Shown here: positions 9,142-18,059 of the stretch, piece after piece
Layout: every line of letters begins with the position of its first letter
How positions within the stretch are numbered: the first letter of the stretch is position 1
Assembly: GCA_015709675.1 (NCBI GenBank)
Contig: CP054182.1
Span: forward strand, 310,001 to 374,000
Source: Ignavibacteriales bacterium
GTDB lineage: Bacteria > Bacteroidota > Ignavibacteria > Ignavibacteriales > Ignavibacteriaceae
Direction of reading: 5' to 3'
Length of the DNA: 64,000 bases
Program-made: the position numbers and the translations under genes
The notes under the pieces: model-generated
The model's database searches: none
Told to the model about the DNA's origin: nothing
What the model saw: only the letters and a program-made list of their open reading frames with translations

Positions 9142-9148
9142 GAATACA
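9127..9148. promoter_or_regulatory. Perfect 10-2-10 palindrome, likely ArsR-type operator over the start codon
   Basis: Arms TGTATTCATG and CATGAATACA are separated by CT and fully complementary. Size and symmetry match the 12-2-12 operators of the ArsR/SmtB family. It covers codons 1-5 of the annotated regulator, so transcription probably starts within or just upstream of it and the message may be near-leaderless. Confidence 0.65.
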
Positions 9149-9311
9149 CAATTACCATGCCGTACCGGAAAACCTTGTTTTTGAGCGAAAACCGGGGAAA
9201 GTGGATCTTTAAGAGATTCTCAGTAATAAGAATGCCAGGGTACCCGTGATAGGCGTGCCAAGGATCAAGAGGGATTGGGCCGGTTTCCTCTGTCAGGCAC
9301 GGCGAGTCCCC

Positions 9312-9346
9312 AAAATAAAGCCGCCCCCCGTTTCCGGAGGACGGCC
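9312..9346 (-). terminator. Terminator of the beta-helix/esterase gene
   Basis: Read leftward, GCCGTCCTCCG pairs with CGGGGGGCGGC (two G-U pairs), followed by TTTATTTT, 39 bases after the stop at 9385. Confidence 0.8.
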
Positions 9347-9384
9347 GTCTTATGCGTTACGAATCAGGTGCCGGAACTGGCGGC

Positions 9385-11865
9385 TTACTTCACCAGCAGC
9401 ATCTTCTTCGTAAAGAGAATTGTATTATCTGCAGCCATGCGGCAGATATATATACCTCCGGCATATTTTCCAGCGTCAAACTTTACCGTGTAGATGCCCG
9501 GCTGCTGCTCAGCATCAACAAGTGTTGCTACTTCGCGGCCGAGGATATCATAAACCTTGAGAGAAATGCGCACCGCTGACCCCTGACTGCCGCTTCCGGG
9601 TATTGCATAGCGGATATTGGTTGAAGGGTTGAAAGGATTGGGAAAATTCTGCTCCAGTGAAAATGTTCCGGGTAGGGGAGCGGGGGTATCATCCACACCA
9701 ACGATTATGCGTTTAATGAAATTGATTGCCTCAACCCTGATATCAATATCTCTGCTTACCGTGCCTGAACCAAAGATTACAGGGCCGCCGGGGTAATTAT
9801 GCCCGCCGCCGGTAATTCTGTAATATCGTACCATTTCCCTTCCTGTGGAGTCATTATATATCATTCTGTCAGTATATGTGCCGTCACCGCTGTTGCCGTT
9901 TATCCGCACTGAGTCATAGAGCACTGTTGCTTTGTTCTTATTTCTCCACCAGGATACTGTTTGCGGTATGCTCCAGAATCCGCTGCCTCCTGAATAGGTT
10001 ACCTGATTGTCGGATGTTCCGTTTACAAGCATGATGGGCGCGGTTGTTGAAGCAAGGGTACCTCCGGTCATTAGTGACGTAAGTGTGGCAACGTTTGATA
10101 TTACTGCCCTGAACTTGTCCCCGGCAGCAGCAAGAGCTTTCTGAACCATGAAGCCGCCGTTAGAAGTACCAAACAGGAAGACGTTATTGGGATCAATACG
10201 ATACTTTACTTTAAGAGTGTCAATAAGTTTCAGAATAAAATCAACATCATTAATACTGGGAGCCGGGTATCCGGAATTTGCACTTATGCCGCTGTTCCAA
10301 ACCAGATCATAGGCCTCAGGATATACGGTATAGAAGCCAAGTGTGTCGCAGTACTTAAAAAGTTCAAGAATATTCATCTCCCAGTCAATACCGCAGCCGT
10401 AACAATTAAGGTGCAGCATGACTGGCCGGCCGCTGTCTCCGGCGAAAAACTTTGGAGGAATAACAACATAGTTTCTTTGTAAGCCGTCATGGCTGAAACT
10501 GTGTAATATTCCTCTTGGCAGTTCAGGTGCTGATCCAATGGAGTCATCCTCTTCAATAGCTCCCAAATCAGGCCTGCTGAATGAATTCCTCGGCCGGGCA
10601 TTACCCAGAAGATCTGTTGGCGGCGCGGTCATGTTCACATTATTGATATTTGCTGACATTGTTCCGGCGCCAAGACAGGGGCTTGAGGGAGAGAGACGGT
10701 ATGAAATAGTATCAATAAAAACCGGATCTCCTTTTATATTATTCTTCCCCCGGGATGATTCCCCTCTGATAAGATTATTATGCAATTTGTCCCACCTAAT
10801 GCCGTCTATATCATGATTGAACGGACCGTGGTTCCAGAAAATATTATTAAAACCGTATACCTGAGACATGGTTGATACAGGAGTAACAGCGAGCAAACCC
10901 GAACCCCATGAGCCATAATTCTGCACAATCGTATTATTAACGAGTTCAATGATTGCCCTGCGGTAGGTATATATTCCTCCGCCTCCATCGGGTGCATAGT
11001 TTTTAGCGATAATATTATTATAGATATAATAGCGGTGATTCCAGACCGTTGTTGCGTTCCAAACGGTGATTCCTCCTCCGATCTGATTTGCAGTATTTCC
11101 CTTGATAATATTATTCTCTATCCTGATGTTAGAGGAAAGACCTGCTTCTCCCCCGAAATGCAAACCGCCTCCTCTGCCAAAATGATACGTTCCGTATGCC
11201 TCATTTTTTTCAACAGTATTATTTTTGATGACACCGTTGCCGCCGTAAATCGCACAGCCGCCTCCCCAGGGGCGGTAATTTTCAGTTGCGGTTGATCTGA
11301 CACTGTTATTCCTAATGATATTATATTCAATGATCCAGTGGCTAATAGCACTGTTTTGCGGATAAAGCGCAATTCCTCCCCCTTCAGTACCGTAGTTGGT
11401 ATTTAATGAATTGCCGGCTATGATATTGCGGCTTATTCTGGCACCCCCGCCTGAGATGTAGATGCCGCCCCCCAATTTAAATGTAGCAGTACCTAATCCT
11501 AACTTAGTACCTGTCCCTCCGGTTATGGTAAATCCTTTGACGATAGTCGTGGTATCGGAGGTCCCGTATATATGAATTACCGAACCTGAATCTGGATGGG
11601 AGGGAACCGCCCCGCTGATAATGGTTCTTGAGATATGAGCCGTATCGCCGTCAACAATATACTGACTGGCGAGCACCAGTTTTTTTGGTATCCGGAGATT
11701 TTCACTGTAAGTTCCTTCTGATACCAGAATAGTATCTCCCGGCTGGGCTGCATTAATGGCAAGTTGGATTTTGGAATAATCCTGCGGAACTCTTAAAATT
11801 GCCGCTTCCGCAAAGGAAACGATGCTAACTAAAAGCATCATGGTAAAAAAGTACCTGTGTCGCAT
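9385..11865 (-). CDS. T9SS cargo: beta-helix domain fused to a PHB-depolymerase-like esterase
   Basis: 826 residues from the ATG at 11865, chosen over an upstream ATG because AGGAGTTCTT directly precedes it, the same leader as its two paralogues. Order: signal peptide (about 1-22), a right-handed parallel beta-helix introduced by RVPQDYSKIQLAINAAQPGD with many NNII/NNTI turns (to about 465), an alpha/beta hydrolase resembling secreted polyhydroxybutyrate depolymerases/feruloyl esterases with nucleophile Ser568 in GTSNGG (about 480-720), and a C-terminal T9SS domain with QNFPNPFNPST. It is probably a surface or secreted polysaccharide-binding esterase. Its paralogues downstream of 12 kb have a second beta-helix where this one has the esterase. 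Confidence 0.9.
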   Translation of the reverse strand: MRHRYFFTMMLLVSIVSFAEAAILRVPQDYSKIQLAINAAQPGDTILVSEGTYSENLRIPKKLVLASQYIVDGDTAHISRTIISGAVPSHPDSGSVIHIYGTSDTTTIVKGFTITGGTGTKLGLGTATFKLGGGIYISGGGARISRNIIAGNSLNTNYGTEGGGIALYPQNSAISHWIIEYNIIRNNSVRSTATENYRPWGGGCAIYGGNGVIKNNTVEKNEAYGTYHFGRGGGLHFGGEAGLSSNIRIENNIIKGNTANQIGGGITVWNATTVWNHRYYIYNNIIAKNYAPDGGGGIYTYRRAIIELVNNTIVQNYGSWGSGLLAVTPVSTMSQVYGFNNIFWNHGPFNHDIDGIRWDKLHNNLIRGESSRGKNNIKGDPVFIDTISYRLSPSSPCLGAGTMSANINNVNMTAPPTDLLGNARPRNSFSRPDLGAIEEDDSIGSAPELPRGILHSFSHDGLQRNYVVIPPKFFAGDSGRPVMLHLNCYGCGIDWEMNILELFKYCDTLGFYTVYPEAYDLVWNSGISANSGYPAPSINDVDFILKLIDTLKVKYRIDPNNVFLFGTSNGGFMVQKALAAAGDKFRAVISNVATLTSLMTGGTLASTTAPIMLVNGTSDNQVTYSGGSGFWSIPQTVSWWRNKNKATVLYDSVRINGNSGDGTYTDRMIYNDSTGREMVRYYRITGGGHNYPGGPVIFGSGTVSRDIDIRVEAINFIKRIIVGVDDTPAPLPGTFSLEQNFPNPFNPSTNIRYAIPGSGSQGSAVRISLKVYDILGREVATLVDAEQQPGIYTVKFDAGKYAGGIYICRMAADNTILFTKKMLLVK

Positions 11866-11894
11866 AAGAACTCCTGGGAATAAGTTATTGATGA

Positions 11895-12038
11895 TCATGT
11901 TTTCATGCACGGAGCATATAATAAAAGCGGCAACACATAATTTCCTGCAAAGGCCTGCCTCTTCAAACCTGCCGCACTCTTGCAGCAGTCTTTCTCCTCT
12001 TCGCTTAGGAGATCAAAAAGCCATTTGCTTTGATTCAT
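11895..12038 (-). CDS. Possible 47-residue small ORF in the spacer (doubtful)
   Basis: An ATG-to-TGA frame encodes 47 residues with a charged N-terminal part (SEEEKDCCK) and a hydrophobic tail (YVLPLLLYA). It ends 29 bases before the beta-helix/esterase start. No ribosome site is visible and it overlaps a 12-base inverted repeat, so it may be chance or a leader peptide. Confidence 0.2.
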   Translation of the reverse strand: MNQSKWLFDLLSEEEKDCCKSAAGLKRQAFAGNYVLPLLLYAPCMKT

Positions 12039-12049
12039 GTTGCCGCTTT
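11924..12049. repeat. 126-base element bounded by a perfect 12-base inverted repeat
   Basis: AAAGCGGCAACA at 11924-11935 and TGTTGCCGCTTT at 12038-12049 are exactly complementary. Inside, further short stems can be drawn (ATCAAA/TTTGAT, CTCCT/AGGAG). It could be a structured RNA, a processing or termination structure for the gene ending at 12120, or a small non-autonomous insertion. No target duplication is evident. Confidence 0.5.
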
Positions 12050-12119
12050 ACTTTCCGGTGTACGTTAGGAGAGCATACATCCGGTTTTATATTTTTGTTT
12101 TAATAAATAATGTCCGTCT

Positions 12120-15038
12120 CTATTTAGCCATCAGCATTTTCTTTGTAAGCATAATCTTGCTGCCTGCTGTGAGTCGGCAGATATAAACACCTCCGGAAAG
12201 TTTTCCGGCTTCAAATTTTACCGTGTAGATACCCGGCTCCTGCTCTGCGTCAACAAGCGTTGCCACTTCGCGCCCGAGGATATCGTAAATCTTAAGGATT
12301 ACCCTGATCATCATACCATCTCCGCCTGTCTGCGGTATGGTATAACGAATATTGGTGGAGGGGTTGAAGGGATTAGGGTAATTCTGCATAAGTGAAAACT
12401 CTGTTGGCAGCGATTGATCTTTTTGAGCATCTGTCAGAATATTTTCGTTCGCACCCATGTCAGGATTTGCATAACCCAACGGCCATTGCCTTACGTTGCC
12501 GAGGAAGTCCCGCTCCGGGGCTTTAAGGATGGCGCCCCCAACGGTATATTGCATCATTCCTGCGCCAAGCAGAGGGCTGTTATATTCAAGACGGTAGTAC
12601 GGATCACCGGCTGCAAACTTAGGCGTATCAGTCATATTTCCGAATCCGCTGAACCCGCCATATACACAATTGAAATTTGCGTTTGCCTCTGAACTAACTG
12701 AACCGTTTATGAACCGAATCTGATTATTACCAACAGCGGTATTCCAGAGAATATTGTTCATTAACCGTACCCTGCTTGGGCTATTAGAAACACCAACTCC
12801 ATAATTTCCATCGTTATCTGCAATTGTGTTGTTTATCAGGTGGCTGGTTGTCATATGCAAAAAAACGGTACCATAGTAGGGCCTTGAGGAAGTTGATTCA
12901 TAAGAGGAATTCTTCACGATAATATTATTCTGCAGAGTTGCCGTGGGATAGTTGTAAGTAACTGAACTGTTATGCGCAATATGGACGGCACTTCCGTTTG
13001 GGGTAGCATGATTACCGGAAAAAAGATTTCCGTCGAGAAGAACATTTGCTGTATTAACTGAACCAGTCCAGATTTCAACACCTCCTCCGCCTGAACTGTA
13101 GTCCGCTGTTTGTGTTACTTTGTTATCAATAAACCTGTTGTGCATAAGTAATCCACTTCCTGTGATGGAAGCACCCCCACCGCTGCTGGCCCTGAGATAT
13201 CCAGCGGTTTCATTATTGCGTATTTCATTGTCAGCAAGTATCCAGTAATTGTTTGACGGGTTATCCGGCCAAATGCAGATGCCCCCTCCTATGGTTCTGG
13301 GATATATAGAGGTCCCGATTGTTTTATTGTTAATAATTCTGTTGGCAATAATGCTTACACCCTGGGCGCTGACCATAATTCCTCCCCCGGCCCGCCAGTA
13401 ACGGCTGTTTCTAATTTCAAAGTATCTTGTTCCGGTTCCGTTCATGAGAGTAAATCCGGTTATGACCGTGCCCGTATCGCATGGCGGTTTTACCACAATA
13501 ACGCTCGCGGTATCCGGATACCAGGGCACTCCGCCGCTGATAATAGTGCGTGATATATGGGATGTGTCTCCGTCTGTATAGTAGAGACTTGCAAGAGTAA
13601 TTTTTTTACTGATAACCACATTTTCATTATATAAGCCCTCCGATACCAGAACAACGCATCCCGCCTGGGCTGCATTAACCGCATCCTGAATTTTTGCATA
13701 ATCCTGCGGCACACGGATAATGGCTGAAGAGCAGGAAGCACCCAGAGGATTTTCAATGGCGCCAAGATCCGGCTTTGTATATGACGGACAGCATCTCGGC
13801 ATGCCAAGGTAGTCTGCCGAGGGCGCATCAAGGCGGGTGACGTCAAATGTGTAGGTTAATAATCCTTTTCCTATAGCGGGACTTTGTGGTGTGAGGCGGA
13901 AAAGGGTATCCGGGTTGGCGAAGAGCGGGTCAGCATTAATGATATTTGTTCCGGCGGTAAAGCCGCCCCGTATCAGACAATTTGCCGCAAAGGTATGGTT
14001 AGTCAAATCTGATATTTCAACTGTTGCTGCAGGATTCCAGATGATGTTGTTAATCATATATTTCCAGTGGATCACGCCGGAAGGCGTATATATTGAAGTT
14101 GTCCCGACCCCATGAACCAGAGTATTGTTAATCAGCTTATAATTGCCTGCTGAAAAGCGAATTTGTGAGCCGTTTGTTGCACTGTTGCGGTAAAATATAT
14201 TATTTTCAAGAGTAATGGAAGGAGATCTTCCGTTATAAATCATCGTTGTCAGTCCGCCGCCGGCTCCGGTATTGAGAGCAACTGTATTGAAAGCAATATA
14301 ATTATCTGACACATTGACAATTGCCCTGTCTCCTATGGCGATACCCCCGCCTATGTTTCGTGATTCATTATAAACAATGGTATTTCCGGTTATCCTGCCG
14401 GTCGACCAGAATTCAACTCCCCCTGCCTCAGTATTGCCCATGGTGGAAAAGTTTGAATATACTTTGTTGTATTCAAAAATGATATAATGAGGAATGTTGT
14501 TTTCAAGCAGGGTTCCGGTTGTACTGAATCCGCCTCCCCAGTTGTTGGTTACACCGTTTCGTGGATTGGTGGAATTATGATGAATAATGTTGTGAGATAC
14601 TCTCAGGCCGGTAACATTAATAAGATCAATGCCGCCGCCGCTGATGCCATAAGCGTTGTCGCTGGGATAAAATCTTATGTTCCCCCAGCCCTGGGTTATG
14701 GTGAAGCCGCAGATGCCTGAAAGAGTATCCAGATCGCCGCTGAAGGTAACAACGGATCCTGAATCAGTATGGGTTCTTTGGCTGCCGTTGATGATGGTGT
14801 TGGCGATGTGTGATTCATTCCTGTCAATAATGAACTGGCTTGCCAGAAGAATCCGTTTCCTGATCGTCAGATTTTCATAATAGGTGCCCTCCGAAACCAG
14901 CACGGTATCACCCGGCTGCGCGGAATTAATAGCAATCTGAATTTTTGGATAGTCCTGCGGAACTCTGATGATGGCAGCTTCCGCGAGGGAAACGATGCTG
15001 ACAAAAAGCATCAAGCGAAAAAAGAAACTAAGTCGCAT
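12120..15038 (-). CDS. T9SS cargo: tandem double beta-helix protein
   Basis: 972 residues. AGGAGTTCTT directly precedes the ATG. After a signal peptide (about 1-21) come two pectate-lyase-like right-handed beta-helices, each opened by the same cap (IIRVPQDYPKIQIAINSAQ and IIRVPQDYAKIQDAVNAAQ) and each closed by a PDLGAIE/PDMGANE tail. The T9SS sorting domain contains QNYPNPFNPST. Such helices usually bind or cleave polysaccharides; no catalytic residues can be assigned. It is the middle of three adjacent paralogues (9385, 12120, 15135) that arose by tandem duplication, with the most similar DNA in the sorting domain and the signal peptide. Confidence 0.88.
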   Translation of the reverse strand: MRLSFFFRLMLFVSIVSLAEAAIIRVPQDYPKIQIAINSAQPGDTVLVSEGTYYENLTIRKRILLASQFIIDRNESHIANTIINGSQRTHTDSGSVVTFSGDLDTLSGICGFTITQGWGNIRFYPSDNAYGISGGGIDLINVTGLRVSHNIIHHNSTNPRNGVTNNWGGGFSTTGTLLENNIPHYIIFEYNKVYSNFSTMGNTEAGGVEFWSTGRITGNTIVYNESRNIGGGIAIGDRAIVNVSDNYIAFNTVALNTGAGGGLTTMIYNGRSPSITLENNIFYRNSATNGSQIRFSAGNYKLINNTLVHGVGTTSIYTPSGVIHWKYMINNIIWNPAATVEISDLTNHTFAANCLIRGGFTAGTNIINADPLFANPDTLFRLTPQSPAIGKGLLTYTFDVTRLDAPSADYLGMPRCCPSYTKPDLGAIENPLGASCSSAIIRVPQDYAKIQDAVNAAQAGCVVLVSEGLYNENVVISKKITLASLYYTDGDTSHISRTIISGGVPWYPDTASVIVVKPPCDTGTVITGFTLMNGTGTRYFEIRNSRYWRAGGGIMVSAQGVSIIANRIINNKTIGTSIYPRTIGGGICIWPDNPSNNYWILADNEIRNNETAGYLRASSGGGASITGSGLLMHNRFIDNKVTQTADYSSGGGGVEIWTGSVNTANVLLDGNLFSGNHATPNGSAVHIAHNSSVTYNYPTATLQNNIIVKNSSYESTSSRPYYGTVFLHMTTSHLINNTIADNDGNYGVGVSNSPSRVRLMNNILWNTAVGNNQIRFINGSVSSEANANFNCVYGGFSGFGNMTDTPKFAAGDPYYRLEYNSPLLGAGMMQYTVGGAILKAPERDFLGNVRQWPLGYANPDMGANENILTDAQKDQSLPTEFSLMQNYPNPFNPSTNIRYTIPQTGGDGMMIRVILKIYDILGREVATLVDAEQEPGIYTVKFEAGKLSGGVYICRLTAGSKIMLTKKMLMAK

Positions 15039-15079
15039 AAGAACTCCTGTAAAGTTGGTTGTTATAAATATTTTTTTAG

Positions 15080-15115
15080 TGTGAAGGAGAAGTCACTGAT
15101 TCATTCTCCTTCACA
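15080..15115 (-). terminator. Perfect 12-bp hairpin after a T9SS gene, no U-tract
   Basis: TGTGAAGGAGAA pairs exactly with TTCTCCTTCACA across a 12-base loop, 20 bases after the stop at 15135. On the gene's strand it is followed by an A-rich stretch, so it is not a classical terminator; RNA processing or protection are alternatives. Confidence 0.5.
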
Positions 15116-15134
15116 CCTGTTTCTCCTGCAATAA

Positions 15135-18059
15135 TTATTTAATGAACATCATTTTTTTCGTAATAACCAAGCCGCTGCCTGATCTGATCTGGTATATATA
15201 AATGCCTCCGGCAAGCTTTCCGGCTTCAAACTTCACGGTATAGATGCCCGGCTCCTGCTCCGCGTCAACAAGCGTTGCCACTTCACGGCCGAGGATATCG
15301 TAAACCTTCAGTGTTACCTTCACCATCATACCATCTCCGCCGGTCTGCGGTAAGGCATAACGTATATTGGTGGAGGGGTTGAAAGGATTGGGGTAATTCT
15401 GCATGAGGGTGAATTCTGCCGGAATAGTTCCGTCTTCAATCAGATTAGTGAGAGAGTTTTCGGTAGCACCAAGATCAGGATTAGCATAATTGGTTGGCCA
15501 AGGACGGACATTACCGAATATATCACGCTCAGGTGCAGTGAGCAGCTGATCCCCCACTGTCCATTGCTGCGATCCCGCGCCCAGTGCAGGACTGCTGCTG
15601 TTCAGCCTGTAATAAGGATCATCAGGTACAAACTGAGGATCTGCTGAGATATTACCAAAGCCCTCATACCCCCATTGAATACAATTAAAATCAGCAGAAA
15701 GAACAGCCGGACTTGTTTCCAGTCTGAATTTAATTTGTGTGCTGCCTGACGTTGGATTCCAGATAATGTTATTCATCAGGGAAACTTTTTGAGGAAGGGT
15801 CCCAATATATATGGCATAGTTTCCGAGATTATCAGCCATCGTATTATTTATAAAATAAGAATATGTACCCCGAAGATGAATTAGTCCGGTATCTTTATTG
15901 GTAGCCGCGTAATTCGGCGGGAAAGCTATATTTTTAACCATGATATTATTCTGGATTGTCAGCTGCGGGACCCGCTCTGGAGGTAAATTTTCCGCACCGT
16001 AGGAACGCAGTACGCTTCCATAGCTGCTCCTGTTACCGGTAAAAAAGTTTCCATCCATCAGGACTTTTGCGGTACTGGATAAGTTGGAATAAATGCCAAT
16101 TGCACCTGAGTAACTCCCCAAAGGGACGCTTGCCCCTGTTATCACCAGCCAGCGCGAAGAGTTATTAACAAATTGATTCCTCACGATCTTTCCGCTGCCG
16201 GTCAGATAAATGCCTCCGCCGTTCGCCCCTGTTCCGTTTGCATCATTTTCTTTAATCAGATTGTCAGATATCTCATAACCGGTAATTTCTCCGTTTGCAT
16301 TATCTATGTTTATTCCCGCTCCTGCCGTAACTGGCAAAGCAACAGTCCCGGAGACCTGGTTATTTATTATCCGGTTGTAACGAATTGAGGCCCCGCCGGC
16401 AAGAATATTTATTCCACCCCCTCCAATATAGTAGTACCCGTCCTGTGCCAAATACTTCGTTCCGGTTCCGTTTGTTATTGTAAGACCCGTGACGACTGTA
16501 TTTGTATCGGATCCAAGACCGATATTTATCACACTCCCTGAATCAGGATTCTCCAGCCCGGCTCCGGAAATTATTGTTCCGGATATGTGTGAAGTATCGC
16601 CGTCAATAAGATACTGGCTTGCCAGGGTAATTTTTTTATTTATACTCAGATTTTCATAGTATATACCGTCAGAAACCAGAATGGTGTTTCCTTCTGCCGC
16701 TGCATTGATGGCGGCCTGAATGGTGCCGTAATCCTGCGGAACGCGGATTGTTGTTGCCAAAGCTGGTGCACCGAGAGGATGCTCAATGGCGCCTATATCC
16801 GGATTTGAGTAAGCGGGGTTAGGACGGGGGAGCCCGAGATAATCATTACCAGGTGCATGCAGTATATATGAGGAAAGAGCAGCAGATAATACCCCAGCTC
16901 CAATTGCAGGGCTTGCCGAGGTGAGCCGGAAGAGTGTATCACCCGTGATAAACAAGGGATCGGAATTAACAATATTGGTTCCCCCGCTATATCCTCCGCG
17001 TATCAGGCAGTTAACAGCAAATACGGTGTTTGCCGGTGCCTGAATGTCATTTACTATTAAAGGGTTCCACAAAATGTTGTTCATCAGATAGACAAAAGCA
17101 AAATTGATGCTTGGAATAATGAGGGCTTTGTGATTGCCTCCGTTTACAAAAGTATTGTTTACCACTGTTACTTTGCCTGCCTGTACATAAAGATGAGATG
17201 CTACTGCATTATTCCCGCTGAAAATATTGTTTGTAATTATTACTTCCGGATCTCTTTCCTGGCTTCTGTAAACAGAGATACCCCCGCCGTATCCTTCCGG
17301 CGCAGTGTTGTTTGATATATAGTTTTCAGCTATGAGAACATTTGCTTTATCACCTATATGGATGCCCGCCCCCTTGTTTTTTGCTGCATTGCCCGTGATG
17401 ATGTTTCCAACGATTCTTCCGTTGCTCCAAAAGTCAACACCGCCCCCTTCACCACTGCCAAGTGATGAAGTGTTATTATATACACGATTGTATTCAAAAA
17501 TGATGAAATGTTCAAAGAACGGCTGTTTAAATGATCCGCCCGTTGAGAATCCGCCTCCCCAGTTGTGGTTAATAGTATCCCGTGAATTAGATGAGTTGTT
17601 TTTGATAATATTGTGTGAAACACGCAGCCCTGATACCTGGTAGAGGTCAATCCCTCCGCCGCTGATAGCAAAAAAATTTCCATCAGGATAGAATCGGATG
17701 TTTCCCGTGCCTCCTGTCACCGTAAATCCGCAGATGCCTGAAAGAGTATCCAGATTTCCGTCAAAGGTAACAGCAGACCCTGAGTCGGTGTGAGTCCTCT
17801 GGCTGCCGTTAATGATGGTATTGGTGATGTGGGATTCATTCCTGTCAATAATGAACTGACTTGCCAGAAGAATCTTTTTTGTAATTTTCAGATTCTCATA
17901 GTAGGTGCCTTCTGCAACCAGCACGGTATCACCGGGCTGGGCTGCATTGATGGCAAGCTGAATTTTTGCATAGTCCTGCGGAACTCTGATGATGGCAGCT
18001 TCCGTAAGGGAAATGATGCATAAGAAAAGCATCACACGAAAAAAGAAACCAGGTCGCAT
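15135..18059 (-). CDS. T9SS cargo: tandem double beta-helix protein
   Basis: 974 residues from the ATG at 18059, preceded by AGGAGTTCTT; an upstream in-frame ATG would add 21 residues ahead of a perfectly good signal peptide and is rejected. The architecture equals that of its neighbour at 12120: signal peptide, first beta-helix (about 25-430), second beta-helix beginning at IRVPQDYGTIQAAINAAAEG, and a T9SS domain with QNYPNPFNPST. Probably a surface polysaccharide-binding or -modifying protein. It is the first of three paralogues in transcription order, following a 736-base spacer that likely carries the promoter. Confidence 0.88.
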   Translation of the reverse strand: MRPGFFFRVMLFLCIISLTEAAIIRVPQDYAKIQLAINAAQPGDTVLVAEGTYYENLKITKKILLASQFIIDRNESHITNTIINGSQRTHTDSGSAVTFDGNLDTLSGICGFTVTGGTGNIRFYPDGNFFAISGGGIDLYQVSGLRVSHNIIKNNSSNSRDTINHNWGGGFSTGGSFKQPFFEHFIIFEYNRVYNNTSSLGSGEGGGVDFWSNGRIVGNIITGNAAKNKGAGIHIGDKANVLIAENYISNNTAPEGYGGGISVYRSQERDPEVIITNNIFSGNNAVASHLYVQAGKVTVVNNTFVNGGNHKALIIPSINFAFVYLMNNILWNPLIVNDIQAPANTVFAVNCLIRGGYSGGTNIVNSDPLFITGDTLFRLTSASPAIGAGVLSAALSSYILHAPGNDYLGLPRPNPAYSNPDIGAIEHPLGAPALATTIRVPQDYGTIQAAINAAAEGNTILVSDGIYYENLSINKKITLASQYLIDGDTSHISGTIISGAGLENPDSGSVINIGLGSDTNTVVTGLTITNGTGTKYLAQDGYYYIGGGGINILAGGASIRYNRIINNQVSGTVALPVTAGAGINIDNANGEITGYEISDNLIKENDANGTGANGGGIYLTGSGKIVRNQFVNNSSRWLVITGASVPLGSYSGAIGIYSNLSSTAKVLMDGNFFTGNRSSYGSVLRSYGAENLPPERVPQLTIQNNIMVKNIAFPPNYAATNKDTGLIHLRGTYSYFINNTMADNLGNYAIYIGTLPQKVSLMNNIIWNPTSGSTQIKFRLETSPAVLSADFNCIQWGYEGFGNISADPQFVPDDPYYRLNSSSPALGAGSQQWTVGDQLLTAPERDIFGNVRPWPTNYANPDLGATENSLTNLIEDGTIPAEFTLMQNYPNPFNPSTNIRYALPQTGGDGMMVKVTLKVYDILGREVATLVDAEQEPGIYTVKFEAGKLAGGIYIYQIRSGSGLVITKKMMFIK

